NCBI RefSeq assembly: GCF_024160145.1
Contig: NZ_JAMYWQ010000014.1
Location: 1-64,000 of the forward strand
Direction: 5' to 3'
Length of the DNA: 64,000 nucleotides
Origin: Serratia nevei
GTDB lineage: Bacteria; Pseudomonadota; Gammaproteobacteria; Enterobacterales; Enterobacteriaceae
In this document: positions 18,480-27,286 of the stretch, in pieces
Position numbering within the stretch: the first letter of the stretch is position 1
How the letters are laid out: every line of letters begins with the position of its first letter
Program-made: the position numbers and the translations under genes
The notes under the pieces: generated by a model
What the model was told of the DNA's origin: nothing
Database searches by the model: none
Seen by the model: the letters and a program-made list of their open reading frames with translations, nothing else

Positions 18480-19874
18480 ATGTCGCAACTTGCAACGCCT
18501 TCATCAAAGAAAACCGGCGCGCTGATTCAGGACTGGCGTCCTGAGGACAGCGCTTTTTGGCAGCAGCGTGGCCAGCGCATCGCTACCCGCAACCTGTGGA
18601 TTTCTATTCCCTGCCTGCTGTTGGCCTTCTGCGTCTGGATGCTGTTCAGCGCCGTTGCGGTCAACCTGAACAAGGTCGGCTTCAACTTTACCACCGACCA
18701 GCTGTTCCTGCTGACGGCGCTGCCATCGGTGTCGGGTGCCATTCTGCGCGTGCCGTACTCATTCGTGATCCCGCTGTTCGGCGGACGCCGCTGGACTGCC
18801 ATCAGCACCTGCTTCCTGCTGGTGCCGTGCCTGTGGCTGGGGTTCGCGGTGCAGGACAGCAACACGCCGTTCAGCGTGTTCGTCGTCATTTCCCTGCTGT
18901 GCGGTTTCGCCGGCGCCAATTTCGCTTCCAGCATGGCCAACATCAGTTTCTTCTTCCCCAAAGCGCGTCAGGGCGGGGCGTTGGGGCTTAACGGCGGGCT
19001 GGGCAATCTGGGCGTCAGCGTGATGCAACTGGTCGCGCCGTTGGCGATCTCTGTCAGCCTGTTCGGCCTGTTTGGCGGCGCGGCGCAAAATCAGGCGGCG
19101 GGGGGCCCGCTGTGGCTGGAAAACGCCGCCTGGATCTGGGTGCCGTTCCTGCTGGTCGCCACCCTGGCGGCCTGGTTCGGCATGAACGATCTGGCGGCGG
19201 CCAAGGCATCGCTGCGTCAACAACTGCCGGTGCTCAAGCGCGGACATCTGTGGATGCTGAGCCTGCTGTACCTCGCAACCTTCGGCTCTTTCATCGGCTT
19301 CTCCGCCGGTTTCGCCATGCTGTCGAAGACGCAATTCCCGGACGTGGTGATCCTGCATTACGCGTTCTTCGGGCCATTCCTCGGGGCGCTGGCGCGCCCG
19401 GTTGGCGGCGCGTTGTCTGACCGTTTCGGCGGCGTGCGGGTGACGTTGATCAACTTTGTGGTGATGGCCGTTTTCGCCGCGCTGCTGTTCCTGACCTTGC
19501 CGGCGGCGGGTGAGGGCGGCTCGTTCATCGCCTTCTACGGCATTTTTATGGTGCTGTTCCTCACCGCCGGCCTGGGCAGCGGCTCGACGTTCCAAATGAT
19601 TGCCGTCATTTTCCGTAAAATCACCGTCGATCGCGTCAAAGCGGCCGGCGGCAGCGACGAGAGCGCGCAGCGTGAGGCGGTGACGGACTCCGCCGCCGCA
19701 TTGGGCTTCATCTCGGCGATTGGCGCCGCCGGCGGCTTCTTTATTCCGCAGGCGTTCGGCACCTCGCTGGCGCTGACCGGTTCACCGGCGGGGGCGATGA
19801 AAGTGTTTCTGGCATTTTATATCCTGTGTGTAGCTATCACCTGGGTGGTGTACGGCCGCAAGAAAAAAGCCTGA
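18480..19874 (+). CDS. narK: Nitrate/nitrite transporter NarK
   Basis: Major-facilitator inner-membrane transporter exchanging nitrate and nitrite during anaerobic respiration. The 464 residues (463 in E. coli) contain the nitrate signature in two places, NFASSMANISFFFPKARQGGALGLNGGLGNLG and the C-terminal GSGSTFQMIAVIFRK with GFISAIGAAGGF (quoted in parts), and about twelve hydrophobic segments. The start at ATG 18480 reproduces the NarK N-terminus; a start five codons upstream is possible. In E. coli narGHJI follows directly, whereas here a 16-kb polysaccharide locus intervenes. Confidence 0.96.
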   Translation: MSQLATPSSKKTGALIQDWRPEDSAFWQQRGQRIATRNLWISIPCLLLAFCVWMLFSAVAVNLNKVGFNFTTDQLFLLTALPSVSGAILRVPYSFVIPLFGGRRWTAISTCFLLVPCLWLGFAVQDSNTPFSVFVVISLLCGFAGANFASSMANISFFFPKARQGGALGLNGGLGNLGVSVMQLVAPLAISVSLFGLFGGAAQNQAAGGPLWLENAAWIWVPFLLVATLAAWFGMNDLAAAKASLRQQLPVLKRGHLWMLSLLYLATFGSFIGFSAGFAMLSKTQFPDVVILHYAFFGPFLGALARPVGGALSDRFGGVRVTLINFVVMAVFAALLFLTLPAAGEGGSFIAFYGIFMVLFLTAGLGSGSTFQMIAVIFRKITVDRVKAAGGSDESAQREAVTDSAAALGFISAIGAAGGFFIPQAFGTSLALTGSPAGAMKVFLAFYILCVAITWVVYGRKKKA

Positions 19875-19892
19875 GCGTCAGACGGTTTTCTC

Positions 19893-19921
19893 TATCCCTC
19901 CCCGACCGGGGAGGGATATTT
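19893..19921 (+). terminator. Terminator after narK
   Basis: Eleven-base arms (19893-19903 and 19908-19918, core CCCTCCCC/GGGGAGGG) pair perfectly around GACC, followed by TTT. It begins 18 bases after the narK stop. Confidence 0.8.
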
Positions 19922-20648
19922 CGCACATTCCGAGTTATCTTTTCCCGCCCCCTCAGTGAAATTTTCTGTCTTTAGGTAAAATTCTCACCCTCATTTGCCG
20001 TTTTTTTCTTTTTTTATAGCCATATCTCTCAATGTATGAATGCTTTCGTGTAAAGGGATTATATTATTTGCACGGTTTTTTCGTTTTGTTATGCGTATTT
20101 TTACCATTAAAAGATTAATGTCTTGCCTTTCGGTTAAATGAAATTTTTGGCGAAGGGCGGCATAATTGGCGTGCTTGTTATAAAATCAGCAATAGGGGTT
20201 TGTCTTAGATGCTCTGCCCGTTGAGTGGAATGATAGCCGGAGTTAAATCAGACAACTCTCATTCTGTTTTTTCCGGCTTTTTGTAGTCTATCTGACCATC
20301 AGATTAGCGTGAAAAACAGGGTGAATTTACGACACAGAATGAAATTTCACAATTTTATGTGATTAACAACCCGACGGTGCTGTTATTTTTTTCTTTTTAA
20401 ATCAAAGGGGTGGTGGTTTGACTTTTACGGTAGCGATGAAAGAAATCCATGTTACCAACAGGGAAAAAGACGCGTTTGGATAAACGGAACATCCTTAATA
20501 AGGCTTAATGTAAAAAATGAAATCAGAAAATTTTTATAAAAGCCAATATCCGATGAATGCAACCTGTTGAGTTTACATTTAATTTCTTGAACATTTTTTG
20601 ATATTTCTATACAAAGTGTGCAGGACAGGCACGCTAAGGAAATTAAAA
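19922..20648. other. AT-rich gap before the polysaccharide locus
   Basis: About 730 bases, visibly much richer in A and T than the flanks, with no ORF I can support. It has the look of horizontally acquired or H-NS-bound DNA and probably contains promoters for the ToxR-like regulator. A hairpin with a T tract lies at 20235-20283. Confidence 0.6.
20235..20283 (+). terminator. Isolated terminator-like hairpin, possible small-RNA end
   Basis: AGCCGGA (20235-20241) pairs with TCCGGCT (20272-20278); an inner CAGA/TCTG pair lies in the loop, and TTTT follows. No gene ends nearby, so it could end an unannotated short transcript or a 25-codon ORF starting at about 20209. Evidence is structural only. 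Confidence 0.3.
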
Positions 20649-21545
20649 GTGAATCTTGATAAAAGAATAAAGATTAGGAATCTCGATGTTCTGACTCCTG
20701 CCGGGGAGAAATTCCGTCTGCGTTGGAAAGAGTATCAAATTCTTTCGCTGCTTGTCGCCAGGTCCCCCGAACTGGTTACTCGAACGGAAATTATAGAAAA
20801 TATATGGAAAGGAACTTATTGTTCAGATTCCACGATAAATCAAACAATTAAATCTATTCGCCAGAAAATTAGCGATACGGAACACACGCTGATCAGAACC
20901 ATTCCCCGTTTAGGTTATAAGGTGGAAAATCAAGCAATTTTTCACTTTATATCCGAAGATGAAGACTATGCCGGTGATGATATATTAAATGGGAGTGATG
21001 ATGTTGATGTTGATATTCAAGCGGAACTTTCTGAAAATGAAAGCGAATTGCCTGAGTCAAATGACGTTAAAATAGTTAAGCCGCGCTCGACGATGGTCTC
21101 TGCGCCGGCCACAGCAGTGGAGTCGTCCAAAGAAGCGGTGCGCGAAAAGAAACTGGCGATGGTACGCCGGTTTTTCAGCATGCCTGCCAGTCGCGTGGTC
21201 AAATACCTGACGGTATTCGCGTCTTTACTGGTTATTTCACATTTTTCATATGTACTGGGCAACCAAACCCGTCCGCCGGTGATCAACGATATTCAGAACA
21301 ACACGCGCGTCGTGCTGACGCTGACGCTGAATAATCCGCATTCCAATAGCCCGCAAACGCTGCTCTGCCTGTACCAGGGCGAAAACATGGAGCTGGCGAC
21401 AATAGAATGTGTCGATCCCAAACAAGGCCAGCTGAAGTTGCCGGTAAAATATGAGGTTTCTTCCACCCCGGCTAAAGGTCGGATTAATCTCATATTGCCG
21501 AATAAAACCTTGCAATATCAAGTTGCTTACGATGTTAAAAATTAG
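20649..21545 (+). CDS. ToxR/CadC-like membrane-bound transcription regulator
   Basis: One-component regulator: the N-terminal OmpR-type winged helix is cytoplasmic (about residues 1-100, with RLRWKEYQILSLLVARSPELV and INQTIKSIRQKI as in CadC/ToxR), a charged acidic linker follows, one membrane helix lies near residues 192-212 (VVKYLTVFASLLVISHFSYV), and a periplasmic domain of about 85 residues with two cysteines (ETLLCLYQ-like LLCLYQG and IECVD) ends the protein. I prefer GTG at 20649 because AAGGAA lies six bases upstream; the frame opens 17 codons earlier. It is AT-rich compared with the window. Position suggests control of the polysaccharide locus by a periplasmic signal (inference). Confidence 0.8.
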   Translation: MNLDKRIKIRNLDVLTPAGEKFRLRWKEYQILSLLVARSPELVTRTEIIENIWKGTYCSDSTINQTIKSIRQKISDTEHTLIRTIPRLGYKVENQAIFHFISEDEDYAGDDILNGSDDVDVDIQAELSENESELPESNDVKIVKPRSTMVSAPATAVESSKEAVREKKLAMVRRFFSMPASRVVKYLTVFASLLVISHFSYVLGNQTRPPVINDIQNNTRVVLTLTLNNPHSNSPQTLLCLYQGENMELATIECVDPKQGQLKLPVKYEVSSTPAKGRINLILPNKTLQYQVAYDVKN

Positions 21546-21724
21546 CGCGAAATGAGGTTTTATCTGTAGTGATAATTTTACATTCGATGAAATATTTTAT
21601 TTCATTATTTGTTATTTGAAAGCCGGGTTCGATTTGTCCAGTCTGGGTCTCATTACCTAACGCGTATTAGCGCCCTGTCTCAACAGTGTGACAGGAATAA
21701 TGAGAACCTGCTGAGTGACAAATT

Positions 21725-22687
21725 ATGGATAAGCGTAAAGTAGCTATTATCGGGGGTTCCGGTTTTATCGGAACACGTCTGGCGAAACGTCTCAGTGTGC
21801 GTGACGATCTGACGTTGGTCATCGTTGACAAGCAGCCCAGCGCACATTTTCCGGCGCTCTATCAATATGGCGATGTGACTCGGCCTCAAACTTTGCAGCA
21901 GCCGCTGACGGGCTGCGACGCCATCATTAACCTGGCGGCGGAACATCAAGACAATGTTGATCCCATCTCACTCTATTATCAGGTCAATGTTGAAGGCGCT
22001 CGTCACGTTTGCATGACCGCTTCAGCCTTGAATATCCGCCAAATCATTTTCACCTCCTCGGTCGCCGTTTATGGTTTCGTCAAACAGGAAACCGGCGAAG
22101 AGGGGCGTTTCGAACCTTTCAACCATTACGGCAAATCCAAGCTCGAAGCGGAATACGTTTATGAGGCGTGGCGCAAGGCCGATGGCGAAAACAAATTGAC
22201 CATCATTCGCCCGACGGTGGTATTCGGCGAAGGCAATCGCGGCAATGTGTATAACCTGTTCCGCCAGATCGCCAGCGGCCGTTTCGTGATGATCGGCAGC
22301 GGCAATAACATGAAATCGATGGCCTACGTCGAAAATATTGCCGCACGGCTGGAACATGCGCTGGATCAGCAAGCAAGTTACCAGGTCAGCAATTACGTCG
22401 ATAAACCGGACTTCACCATGAATCAGCTGGTCGACGTTATTTCTTCTTCTTTAGGCAGAGAAAATAAGACGATTCGCATTCCTTATGCATTGGGAATATG
22501 CGGCGCAACCGCATTGGATGTGGTGAGCAAAATAAGTCGGAAAAAATTCCCTATCAGTCGCGTCAGAGTGCAGAAATTTTGCGCCAAAACGCAATTTAAA
22601 AGCAATGTGCAGAATAATTTCGTGGCGCCGGTCGAACTTGATTTGGCGATCGAAAGAACCATTAAGCATGAGTTTTCTGATAGATAA
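21725..22687 (+). CDS. NAD-dependent sugar epimerase/dehydratase (extended SDR)
   Basis: Nucleotide-sugar modifying enzyme of the extended short-chain dehydrogenase family. The 320-residue protein has the NAD-binding GGSGFIG at 10-16, the TSSVAVYG strand, the catalytic YGKSK and IRPTVVFGEGNRGN. It may make an activated sugar for the polysaccharide or act on a lipid-linked sugar; the exact reaction is not readable. It lies before the JUMPstart/ops element, so it is probably not under the same antitermination as the downstream genes. No strong ribosome site is seen before ATG 21725. Confidence 0.85.
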   Translation: MDKRKVAIIGGSGFIGTRLAKRLSVRDDLTLVIVDKQPSAHFPALYQYGDVTRPQTLQQPLTGCDAIINLAAEHQDNVDPISLYYQVNVEGARHVCMTASALNIRQIIFTSSVAVYGFVKQETGEEGRFEPFNHYGKSKLEAEYVYEAWRKADGENKLTIIRPTVVFGEGNRGNVYNLFRQIASGRFVMIGSGNNMKSMAYVENIAARLEHALDQQASYQVSNYVDKPDFTMNQLVDVISSSLGRENKTIRIPYALGICGATALDVVSKISRKKFPISRVRVQKFCAKTQFKSNVQNNFVAPVELDLAIERTIKHEFSDR

Positions 22688-22811
22688 CTTAACCGCACGC
22701 TGACGTTATTTTGGGAATGCCCGCTGACAAGCGGATAAATCTGTATTTCTCAGGATTAGCGAATGCTGAATTATATCCTGGCAGGATCATTTTTTGTTAA
22801 TAGCGCATTGG

Positions 22812-22840
22812 GAGCTGTAACTCAAGGGCGGTAGCGTGCT
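22812..22840 (+). promoter_or_regulatory. JUMPstart element with ops site for RfaH
   Basis: The ops core GGCGGTAGCGTG is present exactly at 22827-22838, preceded by GAGCTGTAACTCAAG-like JUMPstart sequence from 22812. It lies 19 bases before the first gene of the polysaccharide operon. In enterobacteria this sequence pauses RNA polymerase and recruits RfaH, which suppresses termination over long surface-polysaccharide operons. Confidence 0.9.
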
Positions 22841-22857
22841 TATTCGCTGGAGGAACG

Positions 22858-23907
22858 ATGTTATATCAACTGAGCGTGATATTTGTGCTGGCGGTAGCGC
22901 TGGTTTTTATTGCCCGCCGGGCCGCATTAGCGGTGGGGTTGGTGGATAAACCCAATGCGCGCAAACAACATCAGGGGCATATTCCGCTGGTCGGCGGCAT
23001 CGCGGTTTACCTGACGCTGGTGCTGATGACGCTGTGGCAACCCGCCTGGTTGCCCGACGGCCCGATCTATCTGCTGTGCGTCACGGCGTTGGTGGTGTTG
23101 GGCGTGCTGGATGACCGTTTTGATCTGCCCGTGACGCCGCGCGTCATGGTGCAGGGAGGGATCGCGCTGGCGATGATGCTGGCGGCAGGGATGCAACTTT
23201 CCTCACTGGGGTCTGTCTGGGGGCATCAGGAAGTGATGCTCGGCGATGGCGCGCTGTTGCTCACGCCGCTGGCGGTGTGGGGCGCGATCAACGCCTACAA
23301 CATGGTGGATGGCATCGACGGACAGCTGGGGGCCTTGTCCTGCGTCACCTTTGTCGCGTTGGCCATCGTGTTCGGACTGGGCGGCCGGGAAGACCTGGCG
23401 CTGTGGTGCCTGGGCCTGATCGTTGCCTTGGGCGCCTACCTGTTGTTCAACCTGAGCCTGTTCGGCGCCCGCAACAAGATTTTTATGGGCGACGCCGGCA
23501 GCATGGTGATCGGGTTTAGCGTGCTGTGGCTGGTGCTGCTGGCCACCCAGGGGCCGCAGGCGGTGATGCGCCCGGTGACCGCGCTGTGGCTGATCGCCAT
23601 TCCGCTGATGGATATGGTGACCGTGATGGTGCGCCGCCTGTTGCGGCGCCAAAGCCCGTTCAAGGCGGGGCGCGACCATTTGCACCACATCCTGATGCGT
23701 CGCGGGCTCAATGCGCGCCAGGCGCTGGCGATGAGCACCATGTTGGCGGTGACGCTGGCCTGCATCGGTATTTGCAGCGAAGTGTTGAAGCTGCAGGAGA
23801 GCCTGATGCTGGTGGCGTTTCTGCTCTGTTTTTGCGGCTATTTCGCCATGCTGCGTGAACCTCGCCAGGCAACGGTGCTCAGCGATAACCCGAGCATTGG
23901 CCGTTAA
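22858..23907 (+). CDS. Initiating sugar-phosphate transferase, WecA/Rfe family
   Basis: Polytopic membrane enzyme that transfers a (probably N-acetyl)hexosamine-1-phosphate from a UDP-sugar to undecaprenyl phosphate, starting repeat-unit synthesis. The 349-residue protein has about eleven hydrophobic segments and all family motifs: LDDRFDL near residue 83, NAYNMVDGIDG near 144, FMGDAGS near 209 and the HIHH-type loop RDHLHHILMRRG near 276. GGAGGAACG precedes ATG 22858. It is first in the RfaH-type operon. The first sugar is inferred from family only. Confidence 0.92.
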   Translation: MLYQLSVIFVLAVALVFIARRAALAVGLVDKPNARKQHQGHIPLVGGIAVYLTLVLMTLWQPAWLPDGPIYLLCVTALVVLGVLDDRFDLPVTPRVMVQGGIALAMMLAAGMQLSSLGSVWGHQEVMLGDGALLLTPLAVWGAINAYNMVDGIDGQLGALSCVTFVALAIVFGLGGREDLALWCLGLIVALGAYLLFNLSLFGARNKIFMGDAGSMVIGFSVLWLVLLATQGPQAVMRPVTALWLIAIPLMDMVTVMVRRLLRRQSPFKAGRDHLHHILMRRGLNARQALAMSTMLAVTLACIGICSEVLKLQESLMLVAFLLCFCGYFAMLREPRQATVLSDNPSIGR

Positions 23908-23916
23908 TCTTCTCAT

Positions 23917-23934
23917 GGGCTGCCGCGGCAGCCC
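23917..23934 (+). repeat. Perfect palindrome between the first two operon genes
   Basis: GGGCTGCCGCGGCAGCCC is an 18-base perfect palindrome ten bases after the transferase stop. No T run follows, so it is more likely a transcript-processing or partial attenuation hairpin than a full terminator, which would fit an operon preceded by an RfaH site. Confidence 0.6.
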
Positions 23935-23952
23935 GTCTATCACGGTACTTCC

Positions 23953-25086
23953 ATGAATTTTTCTTTGTCCCCTTTGATGCCGTTGGTCTTCACCTCTGCG
24001 TTGTTGAGCGGTTGTACGGTGGTCCCCGGCTCGCATTTGCCTACCAGCGGAAAGGCCATCGTCGTGCAGCAGGATGACGATTTCGATTTGAACAACCAGG
24101 TGCAGGTCTATCGTATGACGCCGATGCTGCTGCAGAAGATGCGGCCCGTAGAGCCGAGCGCGCGGCCTAACCCGGCGCTGGACCAGCGCCTGCAGAGCTA
24201 TCAATACCGCATCGGCGTTGGCGACGTGTTGAACGTCACCGTCTGGGATCACCCCGAGTTGACCACGCCGGCCGGGCAGTATCGCAGCGCCAGCGATACC
24301 GGCAACTGGGTGCATGCGGATGGCACGATCTTTTATCCCTATATCGGGCGTGTGGCGGTGGTGGGCAAGACCGTCACCGAAGTGCGCAGTCTGATCGCCG
24401 GCCGTCTGGCGCAGTATGTGGAAAGCCCGCAGGTGGACGTCAGCATTGCCGCTTTCCGCTCGCAGAAGGCTTACGTGACCGGCGAGGTGAAAACTTCCGG
24501 CCAACAGGCGATCACCAACGTGCCGTTGACCATTCTGGATGCGATCAATGCCGCCGGGGGGCTGACGGACAACGCCGACTGGCGCAACGTGGTGCTGACC
24601 CATCAGGGCAAGGAGCGGGCAATCTCGCTGCAGGCGTTGATGCAGCGCGGCGACATCAGCCAGAACGCGCTGTTGCAGCCGGGGGACATCCTCTACGTAC
24701 CGCGCAACGACGAATTGAAAGTGTTCGTGATGGGTGAGGTGGGCAAGCAGGCGACATTGAAAATGGATCGCAGCGGCATGACCCTGGCCGAAGCCCTCGG
24801 CTCTTCCGAAGGGATCAGTCAGACGGTGGCGGACGCGACCGGCGTGTTTGTGATCCGGCCGAGCGGCGGTAAAGCGCCGCAGCGGTTGGCGACGCTGTAT
24901 CAGTTCGATCTCTCCGACGCCAGCGCGCTGGCGATGGGCGCCGAATTTCAGCTGCAACCTTACGATGTCGTGTACGTCACTGCGGCGCCGGTCGCACGCT
25001 GGAACCGTTTGATCAGCCAGCTGGTGCCGACCATCAGCAGCTTTAACGATCTCAGCGAGGCTACCTTGCGCATTCGCAACTGGTAA
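23953..25086 (+). CDS. Polysaccharide export lipoprotein, Wza family
   Basis: Outer-membrane export channel for the polysaccharide. The 377-residue protein starts with a lipoprotein signal (LLSGC, Cys21), then the Poly_export domain ([37 protein letters not shown]) and SLBB domains ([42 protein letters not shown], quoted in parts). It ends in TLRIRNW, with the C-terminal amphipathic helix expected for Wza. It is followed by the matching Wzc gene after 27 bases. Confidence 0.93.
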   Translation: MNFSLSPLMPLVFTSALLSGCTVVPGSHLPTSGKAIVVQQDDDFDLNNQVQVYRMTPMLLQKMRPVEPSARPNPALDQRLQSYQYRIGVGDVLNVTVWDHPELTTPAGQYRSASDTGNWVHADGTIFYPYIGRVAVVGKTVTEVRSLIAGRLAQYVESPQVDVSIAAFRSQKAYVTGEVKTSGQQAITNVPLTILDAINAAGGLTDNADWRNVVLTHQGKERAISLQALMQRGDISQNALLQPGDILYVPRNDELKVFVMGEVGKQATLKMDRSGMTLAEALGSSEGISQTVADATGVFVIRPSGGKAPQRLATLYQFDLSDASALAMGAEFQLQPYDVVYVTAAPVARWNRLISQLVPTISSFNDLSEATLRIRNW

Positions 25087-25113
25087 CTCCGCTGGGTGAA
25101 TAAGGAACAGAAG

Positions 25114-27282
25114 ATGAAAAACAATGCGCTGTCCGTGGTGGTGGCCGATCAGGATGAAAAGCTGGAGTGGGAACGTCTGGTAGGGCCGCTGTGGGATAAC
25201 CGTTGGCGGATCGCCGTCGTGACCGGTTTGGCCGGCGTGCTGGGCGTGGCCTACGCGCTGTTGGCCACCCCGGTGTACCAGGCCACCGCAGTGGTGCAGG
25301 TGGAGAAGCAGCTGTCCGGCGATTCGCTGCTGCGTGAAACGCTGGACAGTTCGATGGGGCAAAGCTCGGCGACGCAGGATGAGGTGACGCTGGCCAAGTC
25401 GCGCTACGTGCTCGGGAAAACGGTGGATGCCCTTGGCCTGACGGTGCGCGTCAGCCCGGACTATTTCCCGGTGTTCGGCAAAGGGTTTGCCCGGCTGAGC
25501 GGTCAAAAGCCGCCGATCCTGGACATCGCGGCGTTGACGACGCCGCCGGAAGTGCAGGGCGAAGCGCTGACGCTGACGGTGCGCGACGGGCAGCACTACG
25601 AACTGAGCCATGACGGCGACAAACTGTTCAGCGGCGTGGTCGGGCAGCCGGTGGCGCAGGGCGGGTGGAACATGACCGTCTCGGCGCTGGACGCAGCGCC
25701 GGGCACCCGCTTTACCGTGGTCAAAGTCGCACGCCAAAAGGCGGTGGACGATCTGGGCAAATACCTCGATGTGGTGCCGGGCGGCAAGGACAGCGGCATC
25801 ATGACCTTTACGCTGCCGAGCGAAGATCCGCAGCGCGCCGAGGCGATGCTGAAAAACATCACCGACAACTACCTGCAGCAGAATGTGGATCGCAAAACGG
25901 AAGAGGCGCAGCGGATGCTGGCGTTCCTCAAAGAACAGCTGCCGCAAACGCAAACCGCGTTGAACAATGCCGAAACCCAGCTCAACCAGTTCCGCCAACA
26001 GAACGACTCGGTGGATCTGTCGCTGGAAGCCAAATCGGTGCTGGACACGCAGGTGCAGCTCGAAGCCCAGCTCAACGAGCTGACCTTCAAGGAAGCGGAG
26101 ATCTCCAAGCTCTATACCCGCGCGCACCCGGCTTACCGGGCGCTGCTGGAAAAGCGCGCCACGCTGGAAGCGGAAAAGGCGCGGTTGGCTAAACAGGTAC
26201 AGACGCTGCCGAAAATGCAACAGGAGATCCTGCGTCTCACCCGCGACGTGCAGGTGGATCAGCAGGTGTACATGCAGCTGATGAACAAACAGCAGGAGCT
26301 GAGCATCAGCAAGGCCGGTACGGTGGGCAACGTCCGCATCATCGACGAAGCGGAAACCGCCCTGCGGCCGATTCAACCGCAAAAGATGCTGATCGTGCTG
26401 TTGGCGCTGTTGCTGGGGGGCGGCGGGGCCGCCGCGGTGGTGTTGCTGCGCGCGGCCTTCCATCGTGGGATCAATGACGTTGATGCCCTGGAGAAGCGGG
26501 GCATCAACGTCTATGCCACCGTGCCGCTGTCGCCGTGGCAGGTGAAGCGCAACCGCGAGCAGCGCCTGCTGCTGCCTAAATCCGGCGGCCGGCGCCTGCC
26601 GATCCTGGCGGTGGCCGAACCGGCGGATCTGTCGGTGGAAGCGATCCGCAGCCTGCGTACCAGTCTGCATTTCGCCATGCTGGAGGCCAAAAACAACATC
26701 CTGATGGTCTCTGGCGCCAGCCCGGAAAGCGGCAAGAGCTTTACCAGCACCAACCTGGCGGTAGTGGTGGCGCAGGCCGGGCAACGGGTGTTGCTGATCG
26801 ACGCGGATATGCGCAAAGGGTTTTTGCATCGCTGGTTGGCGGATGATGGACACAACGGCCTGTCTGACATGCTGGTGGGCAATGTGATGGCGGAAGACGC
26901 AGTGCGGAAAACCGGCATTGCCAATCTGGACTTCGTGCCGCGCGGCCAGGTGCCGCCGAACCCGTCCGAGCTGCTGATGCATCGCCGTTTTGCCGATTTC
27001 CTGCGTTGGGCCGGACAAAACTACGATCTGGTGTTGATCGATACGCCGCCGATCCTGGCGGTGACGGACGCGGCGATCGTCGGCAATCACGTCGGCACCT
27101 CGCTGCTGGTGGTGCGCTTTGAGGTGAATACCGTCAAGCAGATCGAAACCAGCATGCGCCGTTTCGAACAGAATGGCGTGGCGATCAAAGGCGTGATCCT
27201 CAACGGCATGGTGAAGAAATCCGCCGCCGATGCGGGCTACTACGCGTTCGCCTATCCGAGCCACCAGGAAAAGGTGCCGTAA
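25114..27282 (+). CDS. Polysaccharide co-polymerase and tyrosine autokinase, Wzc family
   Basis: Inner-membrane chain-length regulator with a C-terminal BY-kinase. The 722-residue protein has TM1 at about 31-52, a long periplasmic coiled-coil region, TM2 at about 425-448, then the kinase with Walker A SGASPESGKS near 533-542, Walker A' LLIDADMRKG near 559 and Walker B LIDTPPI near 641. The C-terminal tyrosine cluster is short (Tyr709, 710 and 714). ATG 25114 has AAGGAACAG upstream; GTG 25096 is less likely. No partner tyrosine phosphatase (Wzb) gene lies in the locus. Confidence 0.93.
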   Translation: MKNNALSVVVADQDEKLEWERLVGPLWDNRWRIAVVTGLAGVLGVAYALLATPVYQATAVVQVEKQLSGDSLLRETLDSSMGQSSATQDEVTLAKSRYVLGKTVDALGLTVRVSPDYFPVFGKGFARLSGQKPPILDIAALTTPPEVQGEALTLTVRDGQHYELSHDGDKLFSGVVGQPVAQGGWNMTVSALDAAPGTRFTVVKVARQKAVDDLGKYLDVVPGGKDSGIMTFTLPSEDPQRAEAMLKNITDNYLQQNVDRKTEEAQRMLAFLKEQLPQTQTALNNAETQLNQFRQQNDSVDLSLEAKSVLDTQVQLEAQLNELTFKEAEISKLYTRAHPAYRALLEKRATLEAEKARLAKQVQTLPKMQQEILRLTRDVQVDQQVYMQLMNKQQELSISKAGTVGNVRIIDEAETALRPIQPQKMLIVLLALLLGGGGAAAVVLLRAAFHRGINDVDALEKRGINVYATVPLSPWQVKRNREQRLLLPKSGGRRLPILAVAEPADLSVEAIRSLRTSLHFAMLEAKNNILMVSGASPESGKSFTSTNLAVVVAQAGQRVLLIDADMRKGFLHRWLADDGHNGLSDMLVGNVMAEDAVRKTGIANLDFVPRGQVPPNPSELLMHRRFADFLRWAGQNYDLVLIDTPPILAVTDAAIVGNHVGTSLLVVRFEVNTVKQIETSMRRFEQNGVAIKGVILNGMVKKSAADAGYYAFAYPSHQEKVP

Positions 27283-27286
27283 ACGG

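Noticed and set aside
23203-27264. A 1353-codon minus-strand open frame over the polysaccharide export genes
   Set aside because: It is antisense to the transferase, Wza and Wzc genes, is extremely rich in His, Gln and Arg, and has no domain I recognise. In GC-rich DNA such long frames arise from codon bias of the real genes on the other strand.
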